Assembly: GCA_963838775.1 (NCBI GenBank) | Contig: CAWISP010000041.1 | Span: forward strand, 62,001-126,000 | Length of the DNA: 64,000 nucleotides | Reading direction: 5' to 3' | DNA from: Chersky-840 sp963838775 | GTDB taxonomy: Bacteria > Actinomycetota > Acidimicrobiia > Acidimicrobiales > UBA8190 | Part shown: positions 35,995-44,058 of the stretch, piece after piece | How the letters are laid out: each line of letters opens with the position of its first letter | How positions within the stretch are numbered: position 1 is the stretch's first letter | Notes under the pieces: generated by a model | Database searches by the model: none | What the model was told of the DNA's origin: nothing | The model's input: only the letters and a program-made list of their open reading frames with translations | Program-made: the position numbers and the translations under genes

Positions 35995-37758
35995 GTGTCC
36001 CGGATCGTGGTGTGGCGTCGCGCCCCGCTGGCCGTCGCCGTGGCGGGCGGCCTCGTCCTGGGCCTGGTGGCGGTCGGGGTGAGACCCGCCGGCGCGCAGG
36101 TCCTGCCTCGGACCTCACCGGACGTCAGCGCTCCGGTGTACGACGCCGATGCGCCCGACCCCGACGTCATCCGGGTCGGGACCACCTACTACGCGTACAC
36201 GACCGCGGGTCCCCGGGGGAACATCCCGATGCTCACCTCGACCGATCTCCAGAACTGGCAACCCGCGGGTGACGCGTTGCCGGTCCTGCCGGCGTGGTCG
36301 CAGACGGGCCGCACGTGGTCACCGGGTGTGGTCCTCCTCGACGGCCAGTACGTCATGTACTACGCCACCGAGGTGACGGCCACTGGTGCGCAGTGCATCT
36401 CGGTCGCCACGGCCCTCGACCCGACCGGCCCCTTCGTCGACACCTCGCTGGGGCCGCTCATCTGCCAGACGAGCCTGGGCGGATCCATCGATCCCCAGCC
36501 GTTCGTGGACGGGTCGGGCGCGCTGTACTTGTACTGGAAGTCGAATGCGGGTCAGTCGTCGCTGCCGTCCTTCATCTGGGCGGCACCGCTCGCACCCGAT
36601 GGCATGTCGCTGGCATCGTCGCCTCGTGCCGTGCTCACCCAGGACCAGGCGTGGGAGTCCACCGTGGAGGGGCCGGACATGGTGGAGGCCTCCGGCTCGT
36701 ACGTCCTCTTCTACGCCGGCGGCGATTGGGACAGCGCCGGCTACGGCGTGGGGTACGCCGACTGTGCCGGTCCCTTGGGCCCCTGCTCCAAGCCCGCCGG
36801 CGCCCCGATCCTCCACTCCGACGCGGCCCGCCTCGGTCCCGGTGGTGCGTCGCTCTTCCAGGACCCTGCCGGCAACTGGTGGATCGCATATGCGGCCTGG
36901 GACGGCCCCGCCAGCGACTACTCCTACAGCAGCGGGGAATTCCGGAGCCTGTGGATCGCGCCGGTGACGTTCTCGGGTGGCACGCCGGTCGTGGAGGCGG
37001 GCGAGGCCCCCGAGGGCTACCACCTCTTCGCCCGGGACGGCGGGGTGTTCACCTTCGGCGCGGCGCGCTTTGCGGGATCGATGGGTGAGTCGGTGCTGCG
37101 GGCGGCCATCACCGGGGGCGCGTCGGATACCGCCACCGGCGGCTACTGGGAGGTCGGAGCCGACGGCGGAGTCTTCGCCTTCGACGCGCCGTTCGAAGGA
37201 TCGATGGGCGGACGCGTGCTGCACGCGCCCGTCGTGGGCATGGCATCGACCCCCGACGCACGCGGCTACTGGCTCGTGGCGTCCGACGGCGGGGTGTTCG
37301 CCTTCGGCGACGCCGTCTTCGAAGGATCGATGGGGGCCGTGCACCTCGACGCGCCCGTGGTGGGCATGGCATCGACCCCCGACGGACGCGGCTACTGGCT
37401 CGTAGCGTCCGACGGCGAGGTGTTCGCCTTCGGCGACGCTGGCTTCGACGGATCGATGGGGGCCGTGCACCTCGACGCGCCCGTCGTGGGCATCGCCGCG
37501 ATGCCCCAGGGTGGTGGGTACTGGCTCGTGGCCTCCGACGGCGGGGTCTTCGCCTTCGGCGCCGCGCCCTACTTCGGTTCCATGGGTGGGCGCCGGCTCA
37601 GCCAACCCGTCGTCGCCGTCGTCGCCGGCCCGGGAAGCGGGGGGTACTGGCTGCTGGCGTCGGACGGCGGGATCTTCTCCTTCGGCGACGCCGCCTTCCT
37701 GGGGTCGATGGGCGCGGTCCACCTGGCGGCACCGGTCGTCGACGGTTCCTCCCCCTGA
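35995..37758 (+). CDS. Secreted GH43-like glycosidase with GYWLVASDGG repeats
   Basis: GTG 35995 gives a classical signal peptide (VVWRRAPLAVAVAGGLVLG... cleaved after AGA). Residues about 35-340 form a five-bladed GH43-type domain: the catalytic-base region DAPDPDVIRVGTTYYAY, TSTDLQNW, WSPGVV and the likely acid EGPDMVE. The last 240 residues are six repeats of about 41 residues with the core GYWLVASDGGVFAFGDA and GSMG. It probably acts on arabinan or a related glycan outside the cell, with the repeats as a binding or scaffold propeller. Family-level role is known for the N-terminal domain; the repeat role is inference. Confidence 0.85.
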   Translation: MSRIVVWRRAPLAVAVAGGLVLGLVAVGVRPAGAQVLPRTSPDVSAPVYDADAPDPDVIRVGTTYYAYTTAGPRGNIPMLTSTDLQNWQPAGDALPVLPAWSQTGRTWSPGVVLLDGQYVMYYATEVTATGAQCISVATALDPTGPFVDTSLGPLICQTSLGGSIDPQPFVDGSGALYLYWKSNAGQSSLPSFIWAAPLAPDGMSLASSPRAVLTQDQAWESTVEGPDMVEASGSYVLFYAGGDWDSAGYGVGYADCAGPLGPCSKPAGAPILHSDAARLGPGGASLFQDPAGNWWIAYAAWDGPASDYSYSSGEFRSLWIAPVTFSGGTPVVEAGEAPEGYHLFARDGGVFTFGAARFAGSMGESVLRAAITGGASDTATGGYWEVGADGGVFAFDAPFEGSMGGRVLHAPVVGMASTPDARGYWLVASDGGVFAFGDAVFEGSMGAVHLDAPVVGMASTPDGRGYWLVASDGEVFAFGDAGFDGSMGAVHLDAPVVGIAAMPQGGGYWLVASDGGVFAFGAAPYFGSMGGRRLSQPVVAVVAGPGSGGYWLLASDGGIFSFGDAAFLGSMGAVHLAAPVVDGSSP

Positions 37759-37841
37759 CCCCGCCACCGCGCTCAGCGACAGCCAGAAGAGACGGTGAGA
37801 GTGACAGCGACAGCGGGCTCAGCGACCGGCGCGTCGACGCG

Positions 37842-38189
37842 TCAGCGCCCGGCCAGGATCACCACCGGTTCCTCGGTGACGACGAAGGCCAGCCGGTCCA
37901 CATCGAGGAACTTGGGTAGGTCCGCCCACACATCCGCGAAGTCCTTCTCCGCGATGTGGGCCTGGTACTCCGCCATCGACTCGAACCACTGCTCGGTCAC
38001 CCCGTCGTACTGACCGTCGTCGTCGGTCCCGTAGTCGCTCAACGGGCGGTGGTGCTGCTCGTAGCGCAGGACGTGGCTCCCGCTGCGGGTCGACAACACG
38101 AGCGGTCCGTGCTGGTCGCGCCAGTACGCATGGAACTCCTCGGGCGACATCCCCTCTTTGCGACGGATGAGACAGGTGAGCTTGACCAT
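37842..38189 (-). CDS. EthD-domain protein
   Basis: A 115-residue dimeric alpha/beta-barrel protein: VKLTCLIRRKEGMSPEEFHAYW and DQHGPLV are the EthD signature. ATG 38189 is chosen since GGAGG lies 8 bases upstream; ATG 38204 is in frame. Family members assist oxidative catabolism but the specific role is unknown. Confidence 0.87.
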   Translation of the reverse strand: MVKLTCLIRRKEGMSPEEFHAYWRDQHGPLVLSTRSGSHVLRYEQHHRPLSDYGTDDDGQYDGVTEQWFESMAEYQAHIAEKDFADVWADLPKFLDVDRLAFVVTEEPVVILAGR

Positions 38190-38347
38190 GGTGGCGTCCT
38201 CCATCGGGGCTCGATCGTCGGCCCGGGCCGGCCACGACTCCCGGGGAAGAGCAGGTTGCCACGCCCTCCCCGGGCCGGGCGAACTTCGCCCGGTCGGCGC
38301 TGCTTCCCGGGCGACCGCTCACACCGGGGTCTGACGCGACCCTGTGG

Positions 38348-39226
38348 TCAGCCGACGAGATCGACCGCCACGGTCACCTCGTCCACGCCGCGCACCACGA
38401 GCACGTCGACGGCGTCGCGCTCTGTCGCTTCGAGGGCGGCCGCGAGCTCGTCGACGCTCGTCACATCGGTACCGCCCACCTTCACCACGAGGTCGCCCTG
38501 GCGGAGCCCGGCCCGATCGGCGGGACCACCCTCAACGACGGCGTGGATGAGGAGCCCGTCGCGCTCGGGGAGGCCCACGGACTGCCGGAGCCGGCGGGCC
38601 ACGCGCCGGGGGGCGATGGCCACTCCCAGACGAGGACGTCGAGGGACCTCACCCTGGGCGAGCGCGTCGACGCGGGACCCCAGCGCCTCGTCGGCGGGAA
38701 GGGCGAGATAGAAGCCGTCGCCCACGCGGTGGGTGTCGATCCCGATCAGGTTGCCGAGCACGTCAACCACGGGGCCTCCCGACGATCCACGCGTCAACGG
38801 TGCGGTGTGCTCGATGGCCCCACGCACGCGCCCGCCGCCCGGTCCCCGGAATGCCACGTCGAGGGCCGAGACGAATCCCACACTCACGCGCGGGCCGCGA
38901 CCGCCCGGGTTGGCCAGGGCCACGACGGCGTCTCCCATGCGCACGGTCGCACCGGCGATGGGGAGGGCGGGAGCATCCCCGGTATCGACCGACACCACCG
39001 CCAGGTCACCGTCCACGTCGACACCGGCGGGGCGCCCGTCGGCCCGCCGGCCGTCGGAGAAGGTCACGACCACGTCCTCGCGCCGGAGGTTGTGGGCGTT
39101 GGTGACCACGACACCCGTGCCCACCACCACACCGCTCCCCCCGGCCCCGACACCTACCACGGAAGGGGTCACCTTGGCGGCCACATCCGCCACCGACTTG
39201 GAAAGCTCTTCTGCCACTGTTGCCAT
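38348..39226 (-). CDS. HtrA/DegP-like serine protease with PDZ domain
   Basis: Trypsin-fold domain with the triad His (VVTNAHNL), Asp (DVDGDLAVV) and Ser (LTRGSSGGPV), then one PDZ domain (GVAIAPRRVARRLRQ...GPADRAGLRQGDLVVKV; start and core). There is no signal peptide or TM helix, unlike most HtrA proteins, so a cytoplasmic location is likely. It is divergent from the HxlR regulator gene and shares its operator region. Confidence 0.9.
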   Translation of the reverse strand: MATVAEELSKSVADVAAKVTPSVVGVGAGGSGVVVGTGVVVTNAHNLRREDVVVTFSDGRRADGRPAGVDVDGDLAVVSVDTGDAPALPIAGATVRMGDAVVALANPGGRGPRVSVGFVSALDVAFRGPGGGRVRGAIEHTAPLTRGSSGGPVVDVLGNLIGIDTHRVGDGFYLALPADEALGSRVDALAQGEVPRRPRLGVAIAPRRVARRLRQSVGLPERDGLLIHAVVEGGPADRAGLRQGDLVVKVGGTDVTSVDELAAALEATERDAVDVLVVRGVDEVTVAVDLVG

Positions 39227-39285
39227 CGCCCGACCTCCGGATCTCCCGGCTGACCTGCGCTTCCTCGCACCTGGCCACCGGACTA

Positions 39286-39309
39286 GTCACTTGCAAGTTG
39301 CAAGTTACC
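39286..39309. promoter_or_regulatory. Palindromic operator for the HxlR-type regulator
   Basis: ACTTGCA-AGT-TGCAAGT at 39289-39305 is a perfect 7-base inverted repeat, extended to GTCACTTGCA/TGCAAGTTAC with one mismatch. It lies between the divergent htrA-like and HxlR genes, 15 bases before the regulator ATG. Position and symmetry fit autoregulation by a dimeric winged-helix protein. Confidence 0.65.
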
Positions 39310-39319
39310 ATGGTGGGCG

Positions 39320-39778
39320 ATGGAAGGGAACCCGCTCCGGACGAAGCCGCATGCCAGGATCGACAACGTGACCTCAGGACTCGACGCCGCCATGGCCGCG
39401 GTCGGCGACCGGTGGACCCTGCTGGTCGTCGACGCGCTCCTCGACGGGCCGCGGCGGTTCTCCGAGCTCCAAGAGGCCATCCCCAAGGTGGCCCCCAACG
39501 TGCTGACCGCCCGACTGCGGCGCCTCGAGGACCAGGGCCTGGTGGTGGCCGCCCGCTATTCGGACCGGCCTCCCCGGATGGAGTACCGGGTGACCGAGGC
39601 CGGCCGGGACCTCGCCGGGGCATTGCGGCTGCTGGGCCGATGGGGTGCCCGTGACGGCGGTGGCGAGGTCGAGGGCCCGCACCATCGCTCGTGCGGCACC
39701 CCGCTGGAAGTGCGCTGGTACTGCCCGACGTGCGCGCGGGTGACCGAGCAGGCCGACGACGACCTGCGTTGGGTCTGA
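39320..39778 (+). CDS. HxlR-family winged-helix regulator with zinc ribbon
   Basis: Residues about 18-110 form the MarR/HxlR winged helix (AVGDRWTLLVVDALLDGPRRF, PNVLTARLRRLEDQGLV; two landmarks). The C-terminal 35 residues hold a Cys/His cluster (HHRSCGTPLEV, WYCPTCARV) that looks like a small zinc site. It is divergent from the protease and the palindrome lies just upstream, so it probably represses itself and possibly the protease. The inducer is unknown. Confidence 0.9.
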   Translation: MEGNPLRTKPHARIDNVTSGLDAAMAAVGDRWTLLVVDALLDGPRRFSELQEAIPKVAPNVLTARLRRLEDQGLVVAARYSDRPPRMEYRVTEAGRDLAGALRLLGRWGARDGGGEVEGPHHRSCGTPLEVRWYCPTCARVTEQADDDLRWV

Positions 39779-39799
39779 GGCCGACGCTGGCGCGCCGAC

Positions 39800-40510
39800 T
39801 CAGGGGCGCGTCGCCGCTTCGACGAACCGTCCCAACACGCGACGGCCCACCGTCGCGACGGCGCGTCTCCCCTCGTCGTCGAGGCTGACTCCGGCGGGTA
39901 GATCGGGCGCCCACGCCTCGGCCATGGCGTCGTCGACCTCGATGTGGAATTGCAGACCGTAGACGAAGCGGCCGTAACGAAACGCCTGGTTCACGTAGCG
40001 GGCCCCGGTGGCGAGGTGCACGGCACCATCGGGGATCGCGAAGGTGTCCCCGTGCCACTGGATGACCGGCACACGACCCCCCTCGGGACCGAGCACGCGA
40101 TCGGCTCGACCGTCGGCGGTGAGCTCGACCTCTCCCACACCGACCTCGGGTGCCGGCCCTGTCGTCACCGCTGCTCCGAGGGCGGCCGCCAGTAATTGCG
40201 CTCCCAGGCACACCCCGAGCACCGGCACGTCGGACGTGACGGCCTCGGCGATCCACAGGCGCTCGGTGTCGAGCCACGCGAACTCGTCGGTGTCGTACAC
40301 GCCCATGGCGCCCCCCATGACGACGGCGCCACCGATCGCCGCGGGCGGAGGGAGGGCGTCGCCGAGGTCGAGTCGCACCACATGGAAGTCCACGCCTGCG
40401 GCGTGCAAGACGTCGGCGAGAAGGCCGGGGCCTTCGTTCGGCGCGTGCTGCGCCACGACCCAGGGGAGCCCCGAGCGCGACGGTGCCGGGGCGGGACGTT
40501 CCGACGGCAC
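39800..40510 (-). CDS. Class I glutamine amidotransferase-like protein
   Basis: Stand-alone GATase domain of 236 residues with nucleophile Cys in GVCLGAQLLA and the His-Glu pair in LQFHIEVDD. WHGDTF matches GMP-synthase-like free-standing amidotransferases. The acceptor domain or partner is not next door. The gene is convergent with the HxlR regulator and precedes the PIG-L deacetylase stop by 8 bases on the same strand. Confidence 0.88.
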   Translation of the reverse strand: MPSERPAPAPSRSGLPWVVAQHAPNEGPGLLADVLHAAGVDFHVVRLDLGDALPPPAAIGGAVVMGGAMGVYDTDEFAWLDTERLWIAEAVTSDVPVLGVCLGAQLLAAALGAAVTTGPAPEVGVGEVELTADGRADRVLGPEGGRVPVIQWHGDTFAIPDGAVHLATGARYVNQAFRYGRFVYGLQFHIEVDDAMAEAWAPDLPAGVSLDDEGRRAVATVGRRVLGRFVEAATRP

Positions 40511-40517
40511 GGGAGCG

Positions 40518-41279
40518 TCAGGGGGTGGCGACGACCCTGAACAGCTCGGCCACGTGGCCCTCTTCCAGGCCGGCGGCGCGGGCCGCGGCTTCCACCCACG
40601 TCCGGATGCGCTCTTCGAGCCATTCGCCCTCGCCCACCTGGCTGCGGTGCTGGCGCAGGGCGGCGATCTTGAGGTCGAACGTGTCGGTGATGTCGACGGC
40701 GCGATCGGGATTCGGTGCCGCCATCAACCACATCTCGGCCACGGTGTGCGGCTCGAGACCCTCCTCGAGGAGCTCGCGGTGGGCAAAGGGGTTGCGGGCA
40801 TCGGGATAGACCGCGCACACCGATGCCTCACCGGCCGCCAGGTGGTCGGGGTGACTGGCACCGATGCGGTCCCACATCCGATCGGGGGACTGGCACACGA
40901 GTCGCTCCGGACGGAAGAGGCGGATCTGCCTGCTGATGTCGCGCCGCAGCTCGATGCTCGGCGTCAGTTGTCCGTCGGGGTAACCGAGGAACGTGACGTC
41001 GTGCACGCCGAGTTCGGCCGCCGCTGCCCGTTGTTCGTCGCGCCGCAGCGCGGCCATGGCGACACGAGAGATCGAACGATCCGAGCCGCCCGCATCCCCG
41101 TCGGTCACGATGCAGTACGCGACGTCGATGCCCGCCTTCACCCAGACCGCCACCGAGCCCGCCACGCCGAAGTCGACGTCGTCGGGGTGCGCGCACACCA
41201 CCAGGATCTTCTCGACACCGTCGAGCCCGTCGAGCCCGTCGAGCGCGATCGGAGCCGGACGCGGTCCGTCGTCGGCCAT
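40518..41279 (-). CDS. PIG-L/LmbE-type N-acetyl-sugar deacetylase
   Basis: Zinc-dependent deacetylase, 253 residues: AHPDDVDFGVAGS carries the His and Asp zinc ligands, and the third His lies in SHPDHLAAGEA. The family includes MshB and Mca of mycothiol metabolism, but the sequence alone does not choose. A nine-base repeat (CCGTCGAGC, about three copies) encodes the DGLDGLDG stretch near the start. ATG 41279. It is followed closely by the amidotransferase on the same strand. Confidence 0.88.
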   Translation of the reverse strand: MADDGPRPAPIALDGLDGLDGVEKILVVCAHPDDVDFGVAGSVAVWVKAGIDVAYCIVTDGDAGGSDRSISRVAMAALRRDEQRAAAAELGVHDVTFLGYPDGQLTPSIELRRDISRQIRLFRPERLVCQSPDRMWDRIGASHPDHLAAGEASVCAVYPDARNPFAHRELLEEGLEPHTVAEMWLMAAPNPDRAVDITDTFDLKIAALRQHRSQVGEGEWLEERIRTWVEAAARAAGLEEGHVAELFRVVATP

Positions 41280-41314
41280 CGCCGCGATCCTATCGGGGGC
41301 CCCGGCGGCCCCGG

Positions 41315-42562
41315 TCAGGCCGTGACGCCCAGGCCCATGCCGCCCAGGGTGTCGAGCGCACCCTGCACACGGCGCTCGGCCGTCGCCGCGAAGGCCCGCC
41401 ATCGGCCCGGGTCGGCGTCCAGGGCGTCGGCCTCGTCCCACAACGTCGCTTCGAGCGGGCCCAGCACCCCACGCACGGTTTCGAGCGTGGACACGTCCGC
41501 CTCCGCCGCTCGGGACAGCGCCGCGAAACGTCGTGCTGATTCCTCGAGCGCGAAGAAGGTCGGGACCGACGCCACGGGGCTCGAGGGTGACGGTGCCGCC
41601 ATGGGGACGAACACCGACGCGCACGGATTGCCGAGAGCCACCCAGGCCCGCCCGGGACCGTCACGGCGCGCGTCGACGGGGAGCTCGGCCACCATCGCCG
41701 CCGTCGTCGCTTCGAAGTCCCTGATGTGCATGCACACCGTCACACCGGTGCCGTCGGCCTGGACCGAACCGGGGGCAGCCGTGACGGGCCCGTCGTCGCC
41801 GGGCGCGCCCCACGGGCCCGTGCCGTGGTCGCGCAGATGTGCGACCACGGCGCGCGCCGCCGCCGATGGCCCGCCGGTGGCCGGTGCGTCGAGACTGTGC
41901 TGGACGAAGGCGCGGCTCGCCGCGAGCCGCCCGTCGGCGAATCCCGTCGACGTCGTCGGGTCGCGCCACGTGTCGAGGTCGGTGCCCGGGGCGACGCCCG
42001 GGGACGAACGTGTCCAGTCCCGGCGCAGCGTGAGCCGGTTGGAGATGGCCCCGCCCCGATCGAGCGGACGTGCCGCCCACGACCGTCCCGAGGTCTCGAG
42101 CACCCACGCCGAGATGCCGTCGGCGATGAGGAACGAGGACCAGTAGGCCACGTCGTTGACCGAGTCCCCCACGCCACCTTGCCCGTGTCGTTCGAGGAGC
42201 GCGGTCATGACGTCGAGGGCGTCCTCGGCGCTGGTGGCGCGCTCGAGGCCGAGGCGGACCAGGTCCATGCCGAGCAGGGCGGGAGAGGCCAGGCGGGGAT
42301 CGTCGACGGTGTTGACCATCTCGTTGCCGATGGCCACGCCGTGCTCGTTGATCCCGTGCTCCGCCCCCCACAACCACGTGGGTCGCGACAGGACGGTGGC
42401 GACAGCACCGGGGTCGGTGAGCTCGAGGTACTGGGTGCGCAGTGGCCCTCCGGCCCGACGGGGGCCGTGGGCCTCGACCACCTGCGCCTCGGTGACGGGG
42501 CGGTCAGAGTTCTTGGCGAACAGGGTGCCGCGCCCGCCGGGGACGCACAGCGTGTCGCACAC
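41315..42562 (-). CDS. C69-family (secernin-like) peptidase
   Basis: N-terminal-nucleophile hydrolase of 415 residues. The start MCDTLCVPG puts the catalytic Cys at position 2, followed by LFAKNSDRP and GINEHGVAIGNE, the family landmarks. Members cleave dipeptides or act as acylases. It ends 36 bases before the deacetylase start on the same strand. Confidence 0.87.
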   Translation of the reverse strand: MCDTLCVPGGRGTLFAKNSDRPVTEAQVVEAHGPRRAGGPLRTQYLELTDPGAVATVLSRPTWLWGAEHGINEHGVAIGNEMVNTVDDPRLASPALLGMDLVRLGLERATSAEDALDVMTALLERHGQGGVGDSVNDVAYWSSFLIADGISAWVLETSGRSWAARPLDRGGAISNRLTLRRDWTRSSPGVAPGTDLDTWRDPTTSTGFADGRLAASRAFVQHSLDAPATGGPSAAARAVVAHLRDHGTGPWGAPGDDGPVTAAPGSVQADGTGVTVCMHIRDFEATTAAMVAELPVDARRDGPGRAWVALGNPCASVFVPMAAPSPSSPVASVPTFFALEESARRFAALSRAAEADVSTLETVRGVLGPLEATLWDEADALDADPGRWRAFAATAERRVQGALDTLGGMGLGVTA

Positions 42563-42610
42563 GGCGGGAGGTGTCGCCTCGGGGGGTGCGGTCCGGGGCG
42601 GACGGGGAGC

Positions 42611-43849
42611 TCAGGCGGCGCCCTTGTCGGGCTCCCAGGCGGCCAGGTCGGCGAGACGGGGGTCGTTGGAGAAGATCTCGACGATGGGGGCCCGCAGGCT
42701 GAGGCGCTTCTGGATCCGTTCGACATCGAGGATCTCGTTCCACAGCACGAGGGTGGCCACCACGCCCGATCCCCCGGCGCGGGCCGTCCGACCCGAGCGG
42801 TGCAGGTACGCCTTGTGGTCCTCGGGCGGGTCGTAGTGCACGACGACGTCGACGTCGTCGATGTCGAGGCCCCGGGCCGCCACGTCGGTGGCGACGAGGA
42901 CGTGGAGCCTTCCGGCGGTGAAGTCCTCGAGCGCCTTCTCGCGGCTCGACTGGCGCAGGTCGCCGTGGATGGCGGCGGCACGAACCCGCTCACGACCGAG
43001 TTGCTCGACGAGGCGGTCCGCGCCCCGCTTGGTGCGCACGAACACGAGGGCCTTAGTCGCACCCTTGCAGATCGACGCCACCACCTTCACCTTGTCCATC
43101 TGATGGACCTGCAAGAAGTGGTGCTCCATCGACTCCACCGTGGCGGTGACCGACGCCACCTCGTGACGAACGGGGTCGTGCAGATGGCGCTTCACCACCC
43201 GGTCCACGTCGCCGTCGAGCGTGGCGGAGAAGAGCATGGTCTGGTGCCGTCGCTCGATCTTGCGCAGCACCCACTCCACCTGGGGCAGGAATCCCATGTC
43301 GGCCATGCGGTCGGCCTCGTCGAGCACGACGACCTCGATCTTGGCCAGCGACACGGCGCGTCGCTCGGTCAGGTCGATCAGCCGTCCGGGCGTGGCGATG
43401 ACAACGTCGACGCCCTTGTGGAGCTTCTTGATCTGCCGCTCGATGTCGGCACCGCCGTAGACGACGACCACACGCCGCCCCGTCGACTTGCCGAGGGGCT
43501 CGAGCACGTCGGCCACCTGGACGGCGAGCTCGCGGGTGGGAACGAGCACGAGGGCGCGCGGGCTGTCGGGGCCGCCGGTGCCCGCCCGCATGAGCAGGGG
43601 CAAACCGAAGGCGAGGGTCTTGCCCGAACCGGTCTTCGCCTTGCCGCACACGTCACGCCCGGCGATGCCGTCGGGAATCGTGAGGGCCTGGACCGGGAAC
43701 GGAGCGGTGATGCCCTGCGAAAGCAGGACCGCCACCAGCTCGGGGGCCACGCCCAGCTGTTCGAAGGTCGTGGCCGGAACGGGTTCCGGCGCGTCGAGCT
43801 CGGGATCGGAGCTCTCCAGCTCCGCCGGGCCCCTGGAGGTCATGGTCAT
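42611..43849 (-). CDS. DEAD-box RNA helicase
   Basis: ATP-dependent RNA unwinding. Motifs in order: Q motif (FEQLGV...FPVQ), I GKAKTGSGKT, Ia VPTREL, II VLDEAD, III FSATL, V VATDVAARGLD and VI HRSGRTAR. Length 412 residues is a minimal helicase core with short extensions. The double ATG at 43849 and 43843 gives the start. A 200-base gap upstream contains no gene. Confidence 0.95.
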   Translation of the reverse strand: MTMTSRGPAELESSDPELDAPEPVPATTFEQLGVAPELVAVLLSQGITAPFPVQALTIPDGIAGRDVCGKAKTGSGKTLAFGLPLLMRAGTGGPDSPRALVLVPTRELAVQVADVLEPLGKSTGRRVVVVYGGADIERQIKKLHKGVDVVIATPGRLIDLTERRAVSLAKIEVVVLDEADRMADMGFLPQVEWVLRKIERRHQTMLFSATLDGDVDRVVKRHLHDPVRHEVASVTATVESMEHHFLQVHQMDKVKVVASICKGATKALVFVRTKRGADRLVEQLGRERVRAAAIHGDLRQSSREKALEDFTAGRLHVLVATDVAARGLDIDDVDVVVHYDPPEDHKAYLHRSGRTARAGGSGVVATLVLWNEILDVERIQKRLSLRAPIVEIFSNDPRLADLAAWEPDKGAA

Positions 43850-44058
43850 CGGTTGTGTCGCTCGCTTGTCTTCGCTGACGGCCGCCCATCGGCCGCGGGG
43901 CGGGCCCGCCTCGATGACTCCGCCCCGGCCGCTCACAGATGGCGGCCATCGAAGAACCGGTGAGGAAGACCCCGGTGCGCGCGGCACGTCGCCGCGGCAT
44001 ACGTGTTCTAGTGTAGCGGTCAGGGCCCCGAACAGGATGTTTCCGGTGCCCCGCCTGG

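Noticed and set aside
40008..42146. 712-codon frame opposite the amidotransferase, deacetylase and C69 peptidase
   Set aside because: Low-complexity Arg/Pro/Ser composition and full overlap with three recognised genes.
41726..43963. 745-codon frame opposite the C69 peptidase and the helicase
   Set aside because: Mirror of the codon pattern of the sense genes; no motif.
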